From: Amycolatopsis sp. WQ 127309
GTDB lineage: Bacteria > Actinomycetota > Actinomycetes > Mycobacteriales > Pseudonocardiaceae
Reading direction: 5' to 3'
Length of the DNA stretch: 64,000 bases
NCBI RefSeq assembly: GCF_023023025.1
Contig: NZ_CP095481.1
Span: 496,001-560,000, forward strand
The translations under genes were made by a program, and so were the position numbers. Each line of letters starts with the position of its first letter. The stretch's first letter is position 1. Shown piece after piece: positions 41,957-51,808 of this stretch. The notes beneath the pieces were generated by a model. The model was not told where the DNA came from. It searched no databases and saw nothing but the letters and a program-made list of their open reading frames with translations.

Positions 41957-43983
41957 ACATCCCACATCCGACGACCCACGCCACCGTCGGTGCGGGTTCA
42001 CATGTCGGCATCGTCGCCACGGAGGTCCACAACTCGTCCGTCTACCAAGTACTCCCCGGAGCCTCCCCAGCCGAGAAGTACGACGTCGGCCTGCGGTATC
42101 TGGACGACGGCATCCCGAACCGGGCACGCGAACTCATCGAAGAAGCCCGCGGAGACGGCTTCACCGGCGGCAACGTCCACTTCCATTGGGCTCTCGCGAT
42201 GCTCTCCAAGCGGTCCTACCGCGACCTCTCGACCGAGGAACGCCACCAGCTGGCGGGCCTACCCGCGATATGCGCGGCGCTCCCGAGCGACGCGTGGACC
42301 CGTGCCCTCCGCGCCCTGTGCACCCTGCTGGACTGCCTCGCAGCACACGACAGCGACCCGCAACCGGCGATCGACGCCCTCGCCGAGCTGGACCCACCGC
42401 AACGCGCGCAGATCCTGCGTCACCTCGATCTCGTCCTGATCGGCGGACTGCGCGACAGCTACTGGGCCGACATCCGTAAGAACGCGGAGGCCACCCAGCT
42501 GAACAACGACCGCGCGAAACGCGTCTGGGCCTACTTCCACCCTCGCCCGGCCCGGCCCCGCGTCCGGCTGCCCGAGCCGTCCACCACGACTTCACGCGAC
42601 CGCGCCAAAGCCGCGTTCGGCACGCTGGCTTTCCTTGTTGCGGCTGTCTACTTGGGACAGATAGTCGTGCTGGAGGGGCGCATTCCGCCGATACTCGCCT
42701 ACCTCGCCGCCGCAGCCACAGCCGTCATTGCCATTCGTGACGGACACGATTGGCGTTACCGCTCTGCTCGCGCTGCCGCCAAGGACCGCCTTTACCACCC
42801 CCGGCCGGCAGGCGGAGCCCGCCTGGACGAGGGGTTCGCCCGCAGCGTGGACCATGCGTTCACCCACTACGCCGCACGGTACGCGCCACGAGATGACACC
42901 CATCACGAGTGCCTGCGGGAGACGTCGGGCTTCCGGGTGGCCCTGCGCAACGAGATCGTCGAGATCTACCGCGAGAGCCGCATCCCCATCGGACGCATCA
43001 GGTGGCTGATCCGCTACGAAACCAGCAGTGTGCTACGTCGGTGGAAGGCCGGCGAGCTGTTCCAGTACCGGACGCGGTACCGCGTCGCGCCCAGGACCAA
43101 ACTGCGCTGCGTCATCGCGACCTTCCTTCTATGCGCAGCCGTCGGCTACGTCATCGCGACCACGACCGCCATCAGTCCCATCCTCAGTTCAGCCGCAACC
43201 GTGGTCGCGGCTGCAGGATCTTTCGCGGCCGGCGTGGGCTGGTCACGAATCCTCGGGGAACGCCGCCGGCTCGTCGAAGACCGGGAGGACTACGAAGACC
43301 TGCTGGCCGCGCGAGAAGCCGCGTACCTCCGCTGGAAGCACCGGCTCGACTCGACGCGACCCGCCGAGACCGAAATGGAGCGGTGGCTGAACGCCGACAA
43401 GATCAAGTTACTCGACAAAGCCTTGAAGCACTACAGGATCGCGTGGCGGGACATCCTCACACACGCGTTCCTGCAGACACCGGCCGCGTCCTGCAAGCGA
43501 GCCCGGGTCAACGGCGCGCCGTGGCGCTACTCCAAGTACGACATCCGGCTCTTCCTCATCACCCGGGACGGTGTGCGCGAACTCAGCACCGAGCTCGACT
43601 TCGAAAACGCCGGGTTCCGCGGAGAAGAACGCAACAACTTCCGCTTCGACGCCGTCTCGTCGGTCCACGTCGCCACCACCTCGGAGCTCAGCTACAGCAT
43701 GGAACTCGTGCTGATGAACGGCGAACCGCAGAACATCGACATCACCGACCACGAATCCAGCGAAGCCACGCCCGGCGAAAGCCCGCTCGCCCTGGCGAAG
43801 ATGTCGTTGGAAGCCGCCGGGTTCACCAACACACTGCACATCCTCGAAGGCATCGCCGCCGAGGGAAAGAACTGGATCAGACGGGACCCTTACATCAACG
43901 CCAGCACTGCCGGCAGCGTCACCGGGGAGATTTTCACCAAGCCTCCGTTGCCACCAGAGGCTGCACCTACGCACCAGCCCTGA
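41953..43983 (+). CDS. Four-helix membrane protein with N-terminal adaptor motif (candidate effector)
   Basis: 676 residues, ATGA overlap with the nucleosidase gene. N-terminus at 11-31 has SHVGIVATEVHNSSVYQV, matching the nucleosidase motif. Residues 35-190 are helical and TPR-like (KYDVGLRYLDDGIPNRAREL; ALRALCTLLDCLAAH). Two membrane helix pairs lie at about 217-256 and 390-430, separated by a soluble region of about 130 residues with charged, Arg-rich helices. The C-terminal 180 residues are soluble (DIRLFLITRDGVREL). No known family. The layout suggests a membrane-disrupting or signalling effector recruited by the nucleosidase; this is inference. Confidence 0.65.
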   Translation: MNIPHPTTHATVGAGSHVGIVATEVHNSSVYQVLPGASPAEKYDVGLRYLDDGIPNRARELIEEARGDGFTGGNVHFHWALAMLSKRSYRDLSTEERHQLAGLPAICAALPSDAWTRALRALCTLLDCLAAHDSDPQPAIDALAELDPPQRAQILRHLDLVLIGGLRDSYWADIRKNAEATQLNNDRAKRVWAYFHPRPARPRVRLPEPSTTTSRDRAKAAFGTLAFLVAAVYLGQIVVLEGRIPPILAYLAAAATAVIAIRDGHDWRYRSARAAAKDRLYHPRPAGGARLDEGFARSVDHAFTHYAARYAPRDDTHHECLRETSGFRVALRNEIVEIYRESRIPIGRIRWLIRYETSSVLRRWKAGELFQYRTRYRVAPRTKLRCVIATFLLCAAVGYVIATTTAISPILSSAATVVAAAGSFAAGVGWSRILGERRRLVEDREDYEDLLAAREAAYLRWKHRLDSTRPAETEMERWLNADKIKLLDKALKHYRIAWRDILTHAFLQTPAASCKRARVNGAPWRYSKYDIRLFLITRDGVRELSTELDFENAGFRGEERNNFRFDAVSSVHVATTSELSYSMELVLMNGEPQNIDITDHESSEATPGESPLALAKMSLEAAGFTNTLHILEGIAAEGKNWIRRDPYINASTAGSVTGEIFTKPPLPPEAAPTHQP

Positions 43984-44259
43984 TCAAACAGCTGACGATT
44001 GGTGCGATGGCCAGCCCGGCTGTTGCGAGCCCGAGGCCGTACAGACGCGACGACAAACCTCGACACAAGCACACATCGCCGCGACCCGACCTCCTACGAA
44101 CGGCCTTGTCCGGCATCACTCGAAACCATCCGACTCGGGTCGAAGAGGATGCTTGACCAGCAAGTTCGAGCCCCTGATGGCGCACCCTCGCTCCCCAGGT
44201 CGTTGCGCATCGGCCACTCGGTGCGGCTGTGGATCGAAGCCGCCTGGTGAAACCAACGC
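43984..44259. other. Intergenic end of the defence island
   Basis: 276 bp between the converging membrane-effector and TetR genes. No gene, clear hairpin or repeat recognised. Minus-strand reading shows a short hydrophobic run (LYGLGLATAGLAIAPIV) without a plausible start. Confidence 0.35.
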
Positions 44260-44883
44260 TCAGTCGGTTGGTGGCTCGGTGAGCAGTGCGTGGCCCGCCT
44301 GGGTGGTCAGCCAGGCGGTCGCTCTTTGCCAGGACCAGCCTCGTGTTCGGAGGTCTCGCCACGGGCGGAAACCGAAGTGGAACCAGAGGATGTCCGACGC
44401 GGTCGCGATGTCGACTCCCTCGCGGAGTTCGCCCAGGGCCACTATGCGGGACGCCGCCTCGGCGAGTCTGTCGGCGTACGCCGTCTCGGCGCTTTCCACC
44501 GCCTCGGTGAGCAGCGGTTCGGTGCCCGCGTTGTCGTACAGCGCGCCTAACAGCCAGGCGCGGTCGCGGAAGACTGTCGCGGTGCCCTCCGCGACCTCGG
44601 CGATGACCTCTCGGCCGGACCGGGCGGTGTTCAGCTTGCGCAGTGAGTCGTCGATCTGGTCGTTGTTCGCGGCTTCGCGGATCAGCTCGATCAGCAGCTG
44701 CGGTTTGCCGCCGACGCTGGTGTAGACGGTGTTGACCGCCACCTCCGCGCGCGTGGCGATCTCCGCCAGCGTCGCCCCGACGTAGCCCCGCTCCTCGAAC
44801 AGGGCGAGCGCGGCCGCGAGCACGGCGCGGCGGGTCTCCGCCGCCGCGGACGTCCGTCTGGCGGACTTGTAGGGGCGCGTCAC
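44260..44883 (-). CDS. TetR-family regulator
   Basis: 207 residues from GTG 44883. Helix-turn-helix GATLAEIATRAEVAVNTVYT (about 36-55) and a helical C-terminal domain. Divergent from the SnoaL-like gene (105 bp between starts), which is its likely target. The intergenic segment 44905-44945 is A/T-rich (TTGACT at 44917) and probably holds both promoters and the operator, though no clean palindrome was seen. Confidence 0.87.
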   Translation of the reverse strand: MTRPYKSARRTSAAAETRRAVLAAALALFEERGYVGATLAEIATRAEVAVNTVYTSVGGKPQLLIELIREAANNDQIDDSLRKLNTARSGREVIAEVAEGTATVFRDRAWLLGALYDNAGTEPLLTEAVESAETAYADRLAEAASRIVALGELREGVDIATASDILWFHFGFRPWRDLRTRGWSWQRATAWLTTQAGHALLTEPPTD

Positions 44884-44988
44884 GTCGCTCAGCGTACTTC
44901 ACCGTCATGCTTCACATTGACTGGAACGCATTACTATCATTAGATGGAGCTACGCCGGATCAACGCGGTCCGGTCCGAGGAGGGAACC

Positions 44989-45546
44989 GTGACCACCAGC
45001 ACCGAGCTGCAGTCCGCGATCGACGTCTTCCGGGTCCTGGTGACCGGCGATCCCGATCTCGCGCGGTCGGTGGCCGCGCCGGCGTTCGTCAACCGGGAGG
45101 CCGCGGTCGCCCCGCCCGCCTGCTCGGTGCCCGGGCCCGGCGCGCTGCTCGCCTCGGGTGCCTGGATGCGCGCCGCCTTCGACGACCTGCGGTTCCCGGT
45201 GCTCGACGCGGGTTTCGACGCCGGGGTCGCCTGGGTGCGGCTGCGGATGCAGGGGGTGCAGAACCGGCCGTTCGTCCGCTTCCGGGACGGCAAGCCCGAC
45301 AAGATCCTGCCCGCCACCGGCCGGGCCATGGACTTCGAGCAGATCCACGTGCTGCGCGTCGGCCCGGACGGCGTCACGAGTCACGAGGCGGTGCGGGACG
45401 ACCTGACCATGCTCAGCCAGCTCGGCGCGTTCCCGCCGAAGCCGGCCGTGCTCCTGGCGATGGCCCGCGGGAAGCTGACCGGCTCGTCCCGCCGCGCGGC
45501 GGAGTCGGTGACCCGGGCCGCGGCGGAAGCCGGACGGCTGGGCTGA
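44989..45546 (+). CDS. SnoaL-like (NTF2-fold) protein
   Basis: 185 residues. The GTG at 44989 is chosen because GAGGAGGGAAC lies directly upstream; an ATG at 44944 would lack a site. The sequence AIDVFRVLVTGDPDLARSVAAPAFVNREA and the later AFDDLRFPVLDAGFDAGVAWVRL strands match NTF2-like ester cyclase/SnoaL folds, which bind small hydrophobic ligands. Catalytic residues of true polyketide cyclases cannot be confirmed. Probably regulated by the divergent TetR. Confidence 0.7.
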   Translation: MTTSTELQSAIDVFRVLVTGDPDLARSVAAPAFVNREAAVAPPACSVPGPGALLASGAWMRAAFDDLRFPVLDAGFDAGVAWVRLRMQGVQNRPFVRFRDGKPDKILPATGRAMDFEQIHVLRVGPDGVTSHEAVRDDLTMLSQLGAFPPKPAVLLAMARGKLTGSSRRAAESVTRAAAEAGRLG

Positions 45547-45696
45547 GCAACGCCCGTGATCCCGGCGCGTTCGAATGCGGTGGGCCGCCCGATATTCGGA
45601 GCCGCGGGAAATGACCGCCCACCTGCGGTGAGCCGATTCGGTCGACGCTAAGGTCGCTCGTCACGACTGACGCTCCCGGAAGGACACTCCCGCTCC

Positions 45697-46095
45697 ATGA
45701 ACGATCAAAACTCGACGTCCGTCTTCGGCCTCGGCATCGGGTTCGGTTCCGGCCTGATCTTCGCTGTGCTCACGATCATCGCGCTGTGGAAGGTGTTCAC
45801 CAAAGCCGGGCGGCCCGGCTGGGCGGCGATCATCCCGATTTACAACGCCTACATCCTGCTGAAGATCGCCGGCCGCTCCGGGTGGTGGCTGCTCCTGCTG
45901 CTGATCCCGCTGGTCAACCTGATCGTGGCGATCATCGTCTCGATCGACGTCGCGAAGGCGTTCGGCAAGAGCGGGGTTTTCGGGTTCTTCGGGCTGTTCG
46001 TGTTCTCCATCATCGGCTACCTGATTCTCGGCTTCGGCGGGGCGCGCTACACCGGTCCGGCCGCCGCCGGCGGGCCCGACATCCAGCGGGGATAG
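45697..46095 (+). CDS. DUF5684-type small membrane protein
   Basis: 132 residues with four hydrophobic segments: LIFAVLTIIALWKVFTKAGR, WAAIIPIYNAYILLKIAG, WWLLLLLIPLVNLIVAIIV and FGFFGLFVFSIIGYLILGF. The GRPGWAAIIPIYNAY and FGKSGVFGFF motifs are typical of DUF5684, found near signal peptidases or alone. Function unknown. ATG at 45697. Confidence 0.8.
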   Translation: MNDQNSTSVFGLGIGFGSGLIFAVLTIIALWKVFTKAGRPGWAAIIPIYNAYILLKIAGRSGWWLLLLLIPLVNLIVAIIVSIDVAKAFGKSGVFGFFGLFVFSIIGYLILGFGGARYTGPAAAGGPDIQRG

Positions 46096-46164
46096 GATTT
46101 CGGTTCCGGCATTGTCGGTACATTTCCGGGACCAGCCGCGCTCCCAATGTGCCATTCTGAGCCC

Positions 46165-48951
46165 ATGGGGAGAACGGGACCGCTCGGCTTTCTCGGGGCC
46201 GACGCGCTGGTGAAACTGCTCGGCGCGCTGTGCCTGCGGCCGCGATTCGGGGATCGGCCGCGGAAACTCGACGAACAGTGCGAGTGGACCGACTACCAGG
46301 ACGAGCGGTCCGAACGGCGCGGGCTGCCGATGGTGTGCCTGGTCCGGCCGCCGGAAAACGCCGATGTGCTGGCCGCCGTCGCGGATCGGCTCAAGACCGC
46401 GAAACCGCAGGGCAGCATCCGGTACGCGCGGCCCGGGCTCGCCGAGCACGAGGACCGGGACGAGGCGGGGGCGGCGACCGCGGACTCCGTCACCGTCGTC
46501 CGGGACGTCCTGCGGGAGGCGCGCAAGGAGCTCGGTGACAGCGCGACGGCGCACACCAGCCGGCTGCCGTTCCCGCTGTTCGACCTCGTCTACTGGCTGA
46601 TGCTGCAGGACCACGACGGCCGTGATGATCCCGACGGCGTGCTGCGGCGGGCCATCCGGCGGATCAGCCTCGCCGAACGGTTCAGCTCGTCGGCCGAGGA
46701 CGCGGTCAAGCAGCTGCCGGAGAACCAGGGCATCTGGAAGGTCTTCTCGCTGCTCGTGCGCGGGCTGACCCTGCTGACCTTCCGGATCGCGGTCACCGGG
46801 CGCGTCCCGCTGCTGTCCGGCCGGTACCGCTGGTTCCTGCGGCAGCCGCACCTGGCGCCGGAGATGTCCGGCAGCTTCGTGCGGTTCGCGCGGCGGCTCA
46901 CCGAGGGGCAGTGGCAGGAGGAGGCGCCCGAATACGTCTGCCGCCTGCTGCTCAACGCGTTCCTCGAGGACCTGCGGCGCGCCTACCGGCTGCGGCCGTG
47001 GCGGGTGTGGCGGCGGCGCCGGATGACCTACCCGGTGCTGCTGCTGGACGAGGTGAGCGTCGGCAACGGCGGTTACCGCCTGCTGGAACTGGTCAACTCG
47101 GTCCGCAACCAGGTCGGCCTGTTCGACCCGCTGCTGGTGGTCAGCGCCAGCCCGGCGCCGCCGCCGGACGCGGTGCCGACCGCGCGCCGCCCGCAGTTCC
47201 AGGCGGAGCAGGCGCGCGCGGCCTACGTGGCCTGGCAGAACCAGCTCGAACGCGACCGGCGGGAACGGCAGCCGACCGCGTGGTACCTGCCGATCGGCGT
47301 CCGGCCGCCCGCCGACGCCGACGAGCCGAAGGTCCAGCAGATGCTGCAGACCCTCGGCAGCGACTACCGGTTCCGGCGGCAGGTCCGCCCGCCGTGGTGG
47401 GCGAGCCGGTGGACGCGGATCGGCGTGCCGGTCGTGGTGGTGGCGCTGGTCGCCGGGTTCGTCGCCTACCGCAGCCACGACACCTACGCCGAGCACTGCG
47501 GTTCGGACAACCCCTGGCTGACCTGGACCGGCAGCGAGTGCGTCGGCACCACGGACGGCGCCCAGGACCTCTTCCAGCCGTCGGACGCGACGATCCGGCA
47601 GGTCGAAGCGGTGGTGCTGGACCAGAACCACCGCGCGGAGAAGCTGCACGAGGCCCACCCGGAGCGGCCGTACATCACGCTCGTCGCGCTGGAGGCGCTG
47701 ACGTCGTCCAACGACCTCGCGGAGGGGCTGACCAGCGAGCGCGAATCGCTGGAGGGCTTCGCGGTCGCCCAGCTGCGGCAGCTGAACGCCCCGGGGTCGG
47801 CCGACCCGATCGTCCGGCTGCTCATCGCCAACGCCGGCCGCGACATGCGCCAGGGCGTGCGGGTGGCGAACCAGCTGCGGCAGCAGGCCGAGCAGGACCG
47901 CAGCATCGTCGGCGTGGTCGGGCTGGACCTGAGCAGCCAGCCGACGCAGCAGACCATCGCCGCGCTGACCAACGCCGGGCTGCCGATGGTCGCCTCGACA
48001 CTGTCCGCCGACCCGCTGGCCGACCTGAACCCGATGTACTTCCAGGTCACGCCGCAGAACCGGCGCGAGGCCGCGGTGGCGGCCGGGTTCGTCGAGCAGC
48101 TGCCGGGGCCGCGCGTGATCCGCGTCTACTACTCCGACGACGACGCCGACGTCTACAGCACCAACCTGCGCGACGACACGCTGAAGTCGTTCCGGGACAA
48201 GGGTTTCCAGGTCGAGGCGCGGGCGTTCACACCGGACGGCGGTCCCGGCGGGCCGCCGTCGCACCTGCGGTACGGCGAGACGCTGGTGGGCAACGCCGGC
48301 GCGGCGGGCCGCGACACCTGTTCCTACGACGGCTTCGTGTTCTTCGCCGGCCGGGGCGTCCCCGACTTCGGCCAGTTCATCAGCAGCGCCGCACTGTGCG
48401 GCAGCCGGGCCACCGTGATCGGCGACGACGACGTCACGCGGTTCGTCGCCGACCAGGGCGAACGCCAGCGCAACCGCGCGCTGCCGTACTACTTCATGTC
48501 GTTCGCCACCGCGCCGGTCACCGAGCCGAGGGGCGCGGCGCTCGACTTCTACACGACGCTGGACCAGACGCTGTTCCCGTTCGAGCGGACGCCGGAGGGC
48601 CGCTCGTACGACGGCCACGCCGCGCTCGCCTACGACGCCGCGCAGGTGATGATCGTCGCGGCGGCGTACCTGCGGGAGACCGCCGCCGAGATCCCGGTGA
48701 CGCCGGGGGCGATCTGGCGCGAGATCACCGCCATCCACACCTCGCGCCCGGACGGCAAGCAGGTCAACAAGTACCTCGAAGGCGTCACCGGCATCATCGA
48801 CTACGGCGGCGACATCAGCCGGAACGTGCCGCAGAACAAGCCGGTCGCGGTGATGGGGGTGGCCGGCGGCGAGGTCGACAAGTCGGTGCACGGCTTCTGC
48901 GGCGCCGCCAACGGCCCGACGTCCGACACCTGGTGCCCGCCCGATCCGTAA
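46165..48951 (+). CDS. Single-span receptor: cytosolic NTPase-like half plus periplasmic-binding ectodomain
   Basis: 928 residues from ATG 46165. Residues 1-415 are cytosolic and Arg-rich, with YPVLLLDEVSVGNGG resembling a Walker B strand, but I see no Walker A loop. One membrane helix at about 417-437 (GVPVVVVALVAGFVAY). Residues 440-928 form a type I periplasmic-binding (Leu-binding-like) domain: SIVGVVGLDLSSQPTQQTI, LPMVASTLSADPLADLNP and a C-terminal YDAAQVMIVAAAYL. Paired cysteines (EHCGSDN, SECVG, DTCSYDG, ALCGS) fit an extracellular position. Usually annotated as ABC substrate-binding protein, but it has no signal peptide or transporter genes; a ligand-sensing receptor is more likely. 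Confidence 0.75.
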   Translation: MGRTGPLGFLGADALVKLLGALCLRPRFGDRPRKLDEQCEWTDYQDERSERRGLPMVCLVRPPENADVLAAVADRLKTAKPQGSIRYARPGLAEHEDRDEAGAATADSVTVVRDVLREARKELGDSATAHTSRLPFPLFDLVYWLMLQDHDGRDDPDGVLRRAIRRISLAERFSSSAEDAVKQLPENQGIWKVFSLLVRGLTLLTFRIAVTGRVPLLSGRYRWFLRQPHLAPEMSGSFVRFARRLTEGQWQEEAPEYVCRLLLNAFLEDLRRAYRLRPWRVWRRRRMTYPVLLLDEVSVGNGGYRLLELVNSVRNQVGLFDPLLVVSASPAPPPDAVPTARRPQFQAEQARAAYVAWQNQLERDRRERQPTAWYLPIGVRPPADADEPKVQQMLQTLGSDYRFRRQVRPPWWASRWTRIGVPVVVVALVAGFVAYRSHDTYAEHCGSDNPWLTWTGSECVGTTDGAQDLFQPSDATIRQVEAVVLDQNHRAEKLHEAHPERPYITLVALEALTSSNDLAEGLTSERESLEGFAVAQLRQLNAPGSADPIVRLLIANAGRDMRQGVRVANQLRQQAEQDRSIVGVVGLDLSSQPTQQTIAALTNAGLPMVASTLSADPLADLNPMYFQVTPQNRREAAVAAGFVEQLPGPRVIRVYYSDDDADVYSTNLRDDTLKSFRDKGFQVEARAFTPDGGPGGPPSHLRYGETLVGNAGAAGRDTCSYDGFVFFAGRGVPDFGQFISSAALCGSRATVIGDDDVTRFVADQGERQRNRALPYYFMSFATAPVTEPRGAALDFYTTLDQTLFPFERTPEGRSYDGHAALAYDAAQVMIVAAAYLRETAAEIPVTPGAIWREITAIHTSRPDGKQVNKYLEGVTGIIDYGGDISRNVPQNKPVAVMGVAGGEVDKSVHGFCGAANGPTSDTWCPPDP

Positions 48952-49090
48952 GCCTCCAGCGCCTAAAGGTCCAGACATCGGTTCTTTACGCGATGCCTGA
49001 CGTCTGCTACAACCTTAAACAAGCTCATAGCCCGGTTCCGCGCTCAAGATTTGATCGATTCATCATATCTCTGGCTCCGGAAGGTGCTCC

Positions 49091-51808
49091 ATGAGGTCGA
49101 ACCGCCTGCTGCCCGTCGCCGTGCTGCTGGGTGCCGCGCTCACCGTCCCCGTCACCTCGCCCGCGCTCGCCGCCCCGGGTGACGCCGCGTTCTCCCCCGC
49201 GGCCGGCCGCCTCGACGTCGACTACGCCGGCTACCTGGCCAAGCACGACATCGTCTACAACCGGCCGAACACCAACCCGGACTACGGCCTGACCGTCGGC
49301 AACGGCCGCACCGGGGCGATGGTGTGGCAGGCGGGCGGCCTGACCATGCAGGTGTCGAACGTCGATGCGTCGCAGCAGACCGCGTTCGGGGCCGGCCTGG
49401 TCAACCTGGCCACCACCCCGGCGATGGACTCCGGTTACACCTCCTACCAGCAGCGGCTGTCCCTCTACGACGGGACGCTGACGACGAAGTACGACGCCAA
49501 CCGGACCGTCACGATCATGGGCCAGCCCGGTTCCGAGGTCATGGGCATCCACGTCGACGACACCCGCGGCGGCGTGAGCAGCGTGACCCTCGAACTGTCG
49601 CTGTGGGACGTCGCGAACCTGGCCAACAGCGGCGACGTGCCCGACATCAGCACCTGGCGGCAGGTGTCCAGCTACGCCGACGCCAGTGGCGCCGGGATCA
49701 GCCGCGGCCAGGCCGACCCGCAGAAGTTCGGCTACACCCTCGCGGCCACCGTCGAAGGCGCGAACTACAGCGCCTCCGTCGTCAACAACAGCCGGGTGCG
49801 CCTCACCATCACCCCCACGTCGAGCTACACCGTGTGGTTCACAGCGAGCACCCGGCTCAACGCCGCCGGCAACAACTCCGTCAACCAGGCGAAAACCGCG
49901 CTCAACGCGGTCAAAGCCACCGGCTACCAAAGCACCTACACGGCCTACCGGAATTGGTGGCACAGCTTCTGGAGCAAGTCCTTCGTCCAGTACGGCGGGC
50001 TCGGCGGCGACGCCGACTACCTCGAGAACGTCTACTACCTTTCGACGTACCTGATCGCCGCCGGCGGCTACGGCAACTACCCGTACCACTTCATCAACGG
50101 CGTCTTCCGCGCGACCGGCGACCAGACGAAGTGGAGCAACGCCTACTGGTACTGGAACCAGCGCGACGTCTACAACTCTTTCCTGGCCTCGAATCACGTC
50201 GACCTCATGAACACCTTCAACAACCTCTACAGCCGCAACTACACCGCGCTGAAGTCCTACACCCGGACCCGGTACGGCGTCGACGGCTTGTGGGTGCCGG
50301 AAACCATGGGCTGGGACGGCAACGCGCGCGGTACGGTCGGCAGCGACTACACCAAGAACATCCTCTCCACCGGCTACGAAGCCGCGTACAACATGTACCT
50401 GCAGTACCGCTACACCAACGACGACAACTACCTGCGCACCGTCGCCTACCCGTTCATCCGGGAAACGGCGAAGTTCTACTCACGCATGCTTTCCGTCGAC
50501 GGCAACGGCAAGTACTCCATGGCCAGTTCAAACGCGCACGAAACGTACTGGAACGTCCCGAACGCCATCACCGACCTCGCCGCCGTGCGCAGCATCTTCC
50601 CCATCGCCATCCAGGTTTCCCAGCAGCTCGGCGCCGACGCGAACCTGCGCCCCGAGTGGCAGCGCGTCCTCGGCAACCTCGTCGCCTACCCGCAGCAGAA
50701 CGGCGCGTACCAGCCGCACCAGCCGCCACTGGCTCAGACGCGCAACAACGAGAACGTCGCCGCGGAGCTGATCTGGCCCTACAACGTCACCGGCATCGGC
50801 GCGCCCGACTACCAGACCGCCCTGAACGCCTGGAACAGCCGGCCGTTCCCCTACGGCAACGTCTGGGCCAACGACGCCGTGCAGGCCGCGCGGCTCGGGC
50901 TCGGCGACCAGACCTTCGACGGCGTGAAGCGGATGCTGCGGCAGTACCAGAACTACCCCAACGGGTTCACCAGCAACACCAACGGCGTCTTCGAGTACCA
51001 CGGCGTCACCCTCTCCGCGATGAACGAGGCCCTGCTGCAGTCGTACAACGACAAGATCCGCGTCTTCCCGGCCGTGCCCGGAAACTCCGCGTTCGTCGGG
51101 AAGTTCACGCTGCTGGCGAAGAACGGCTTCCTCGTCAGCGCCGAGCGCGAGGCCAACGAGACGAAGTACGTCGGCCTGCGCAGCCAGTGGGGCGCCACCG
51201 CGCACGTCGTCAACCCCTGGAGCGGGCAGCAGGTGCGCGTGCGGCGCGCGTCGGACAACACGGTCCTTCTGACCACCACCGACGCGGAGTTCGAGTTCCC
51301 CACGGCCGGCGGCACCACCTACGTCGTCGAGCGCACCGCGAAGCCGCTGACCTCGTACGCGACGACCCGGCTGACCGGCAGCCCGAACCAGGGCGCCAAA
51401 GCCTTGAGCGGCACCGCTTCCACCCTGGGCCTCAACGCCGGCGGCGGCGGTCTGGTCAACGACACCGCCGCCGGCTACGACAGCAACTGGTTCGCCACCA
51501 CCAACCGCGGTTACGGCGACTACAACGACGACACGCACCACTCGACCGTCGTCGGCGCCACCGCGAACTACTCCTTCACCGGCACCGGAATCCAGTACCT
51601 CTCCGAGCGCAACGGCGACATGGGCACCGTCGACGTCTACCTCGACAACACCTTCCAGGCGACCGTGGACCTGCACGCCGACGGCGCGCGGCAGGTGCAG
51701 CAGGTGGTCTGGCAGAAGAGCGGGCTGAGCGCGGCGCAGCACACCGTCCGGATCGTCAACCGCAGCACGTCCGTCGGCATGATCGACGCTTTTCGCGTCA
51801 CCGCTTAG
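49091..51808 (+). CDS. Secreted DUF5703/GH95-like glycoside hydrolase with CBM-like tail
   Basis: 905 residues. Signal peptide to about 28 (SPALA). N-terminal beta domain begins KHDIVYNRPN...DYGLTVGNGRTGAMVW, the DUF5703 opening. An (alpha/alpha)6 barrel follows (about 290-610) with WNQRDVYNSFLASNHVDLMNTF, SNAHETYWNVPNA and RNNENVAAELIWPYNVTGIG, as in GH95 alpha-fucosidase relatives. C-terminal beta domain (about 765-905) is a carbohydrate-binding-like sandwich ending GMIDAFRVTA. ATG 49091 has GGAAGGTGCTCC upstream. Substrate unknown. Confidence 0.78.
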   Translation: MRSNRLLPVAVLLGAALTVPVTSPALAAPGDAAFSPAAGRLDVDYAGYLAKHDIVYNRPNTNPDYGLTVGNGRTGAMVWQAGGLTMQVSNVDASQQTAFGAGLVNLATTPAMDSGYTSYQQRLSLYDGTLTTKYDANRTVTIMGQPGSEVMGIHVDDTRGGVSSVTLELSLWDVANLANSGDVPDISTWRQVSSYADASGAGISRGQADPQKFGYTLAATVEGANYSASVVNNSRVRLTITPTSSYTVWFTASTRLNAAGNNSVNQAKTALNAVKATGYQSTYTAYRNWWHSFWSKSFVQYGGLGGDADYLENVYYLSTYLIAAGGYGNYPYHFINGVFRATGDQTKWSNAYWYWNQRDVYNSFLASNHVDLMNTFNNLYSRNYTALKSYTRTRYGVDGLWVPETMGWDGNARGTVGSDYTKNILSTGYEAAYNMYLQYRYTNDDNYLRTVAYPFIRETAKFYSRMLSVDGNGKYSMASSNAHETYWNVPNAITDLAAVRSIFPIAIQVSQQLGADANLRPEWQRVLGNLVAYPQQNGAYQPHQPPLAQTRNNENVAAELIWPYNVTGIGAPDYQTALNAWNSRPFPYGNVWANDAVQAARLGLGDQTFDGVKRMLRQYQNYPNGFTSNTNGVFEYHGVTLSAMNEALLQSYNDKIRVFPAVPGNSAFVGKFTLLAKNGFLVSAEREANETKYVGLRSQWGATAHVVNPWSGQQVRVRRASDNTVLLTTTDAEFEFPTAGGTTYVVERTAKPLTSYATTRLTGSPNQGAKALSGTASTLGLNAGGGGLVNDTAAGYDSNWFATTNRGYGDYNDDTHHSTVVGATANYSFTGTGIQYLSERNGDMGTVDVYLDNTFQATVDLHADGARQVQQVVWQKSGLSAAQHTVRIVNRSTSVGMIDAFRVTA

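Noticed and set aside
44140..44190. tRNA-like stretch GTTCGAGCCCCTG near 44164
   Set aside because: The flanks do not pair as a T stem and no acceptor or anticodon arm is present.
45661..48978. Minus-strand 1105-residue open frame opposite the receptor gene
   Set aside because: Arg/Val/Pro-rich antisense with no motif; the plus frame encodes a periplasmic-binding domain.
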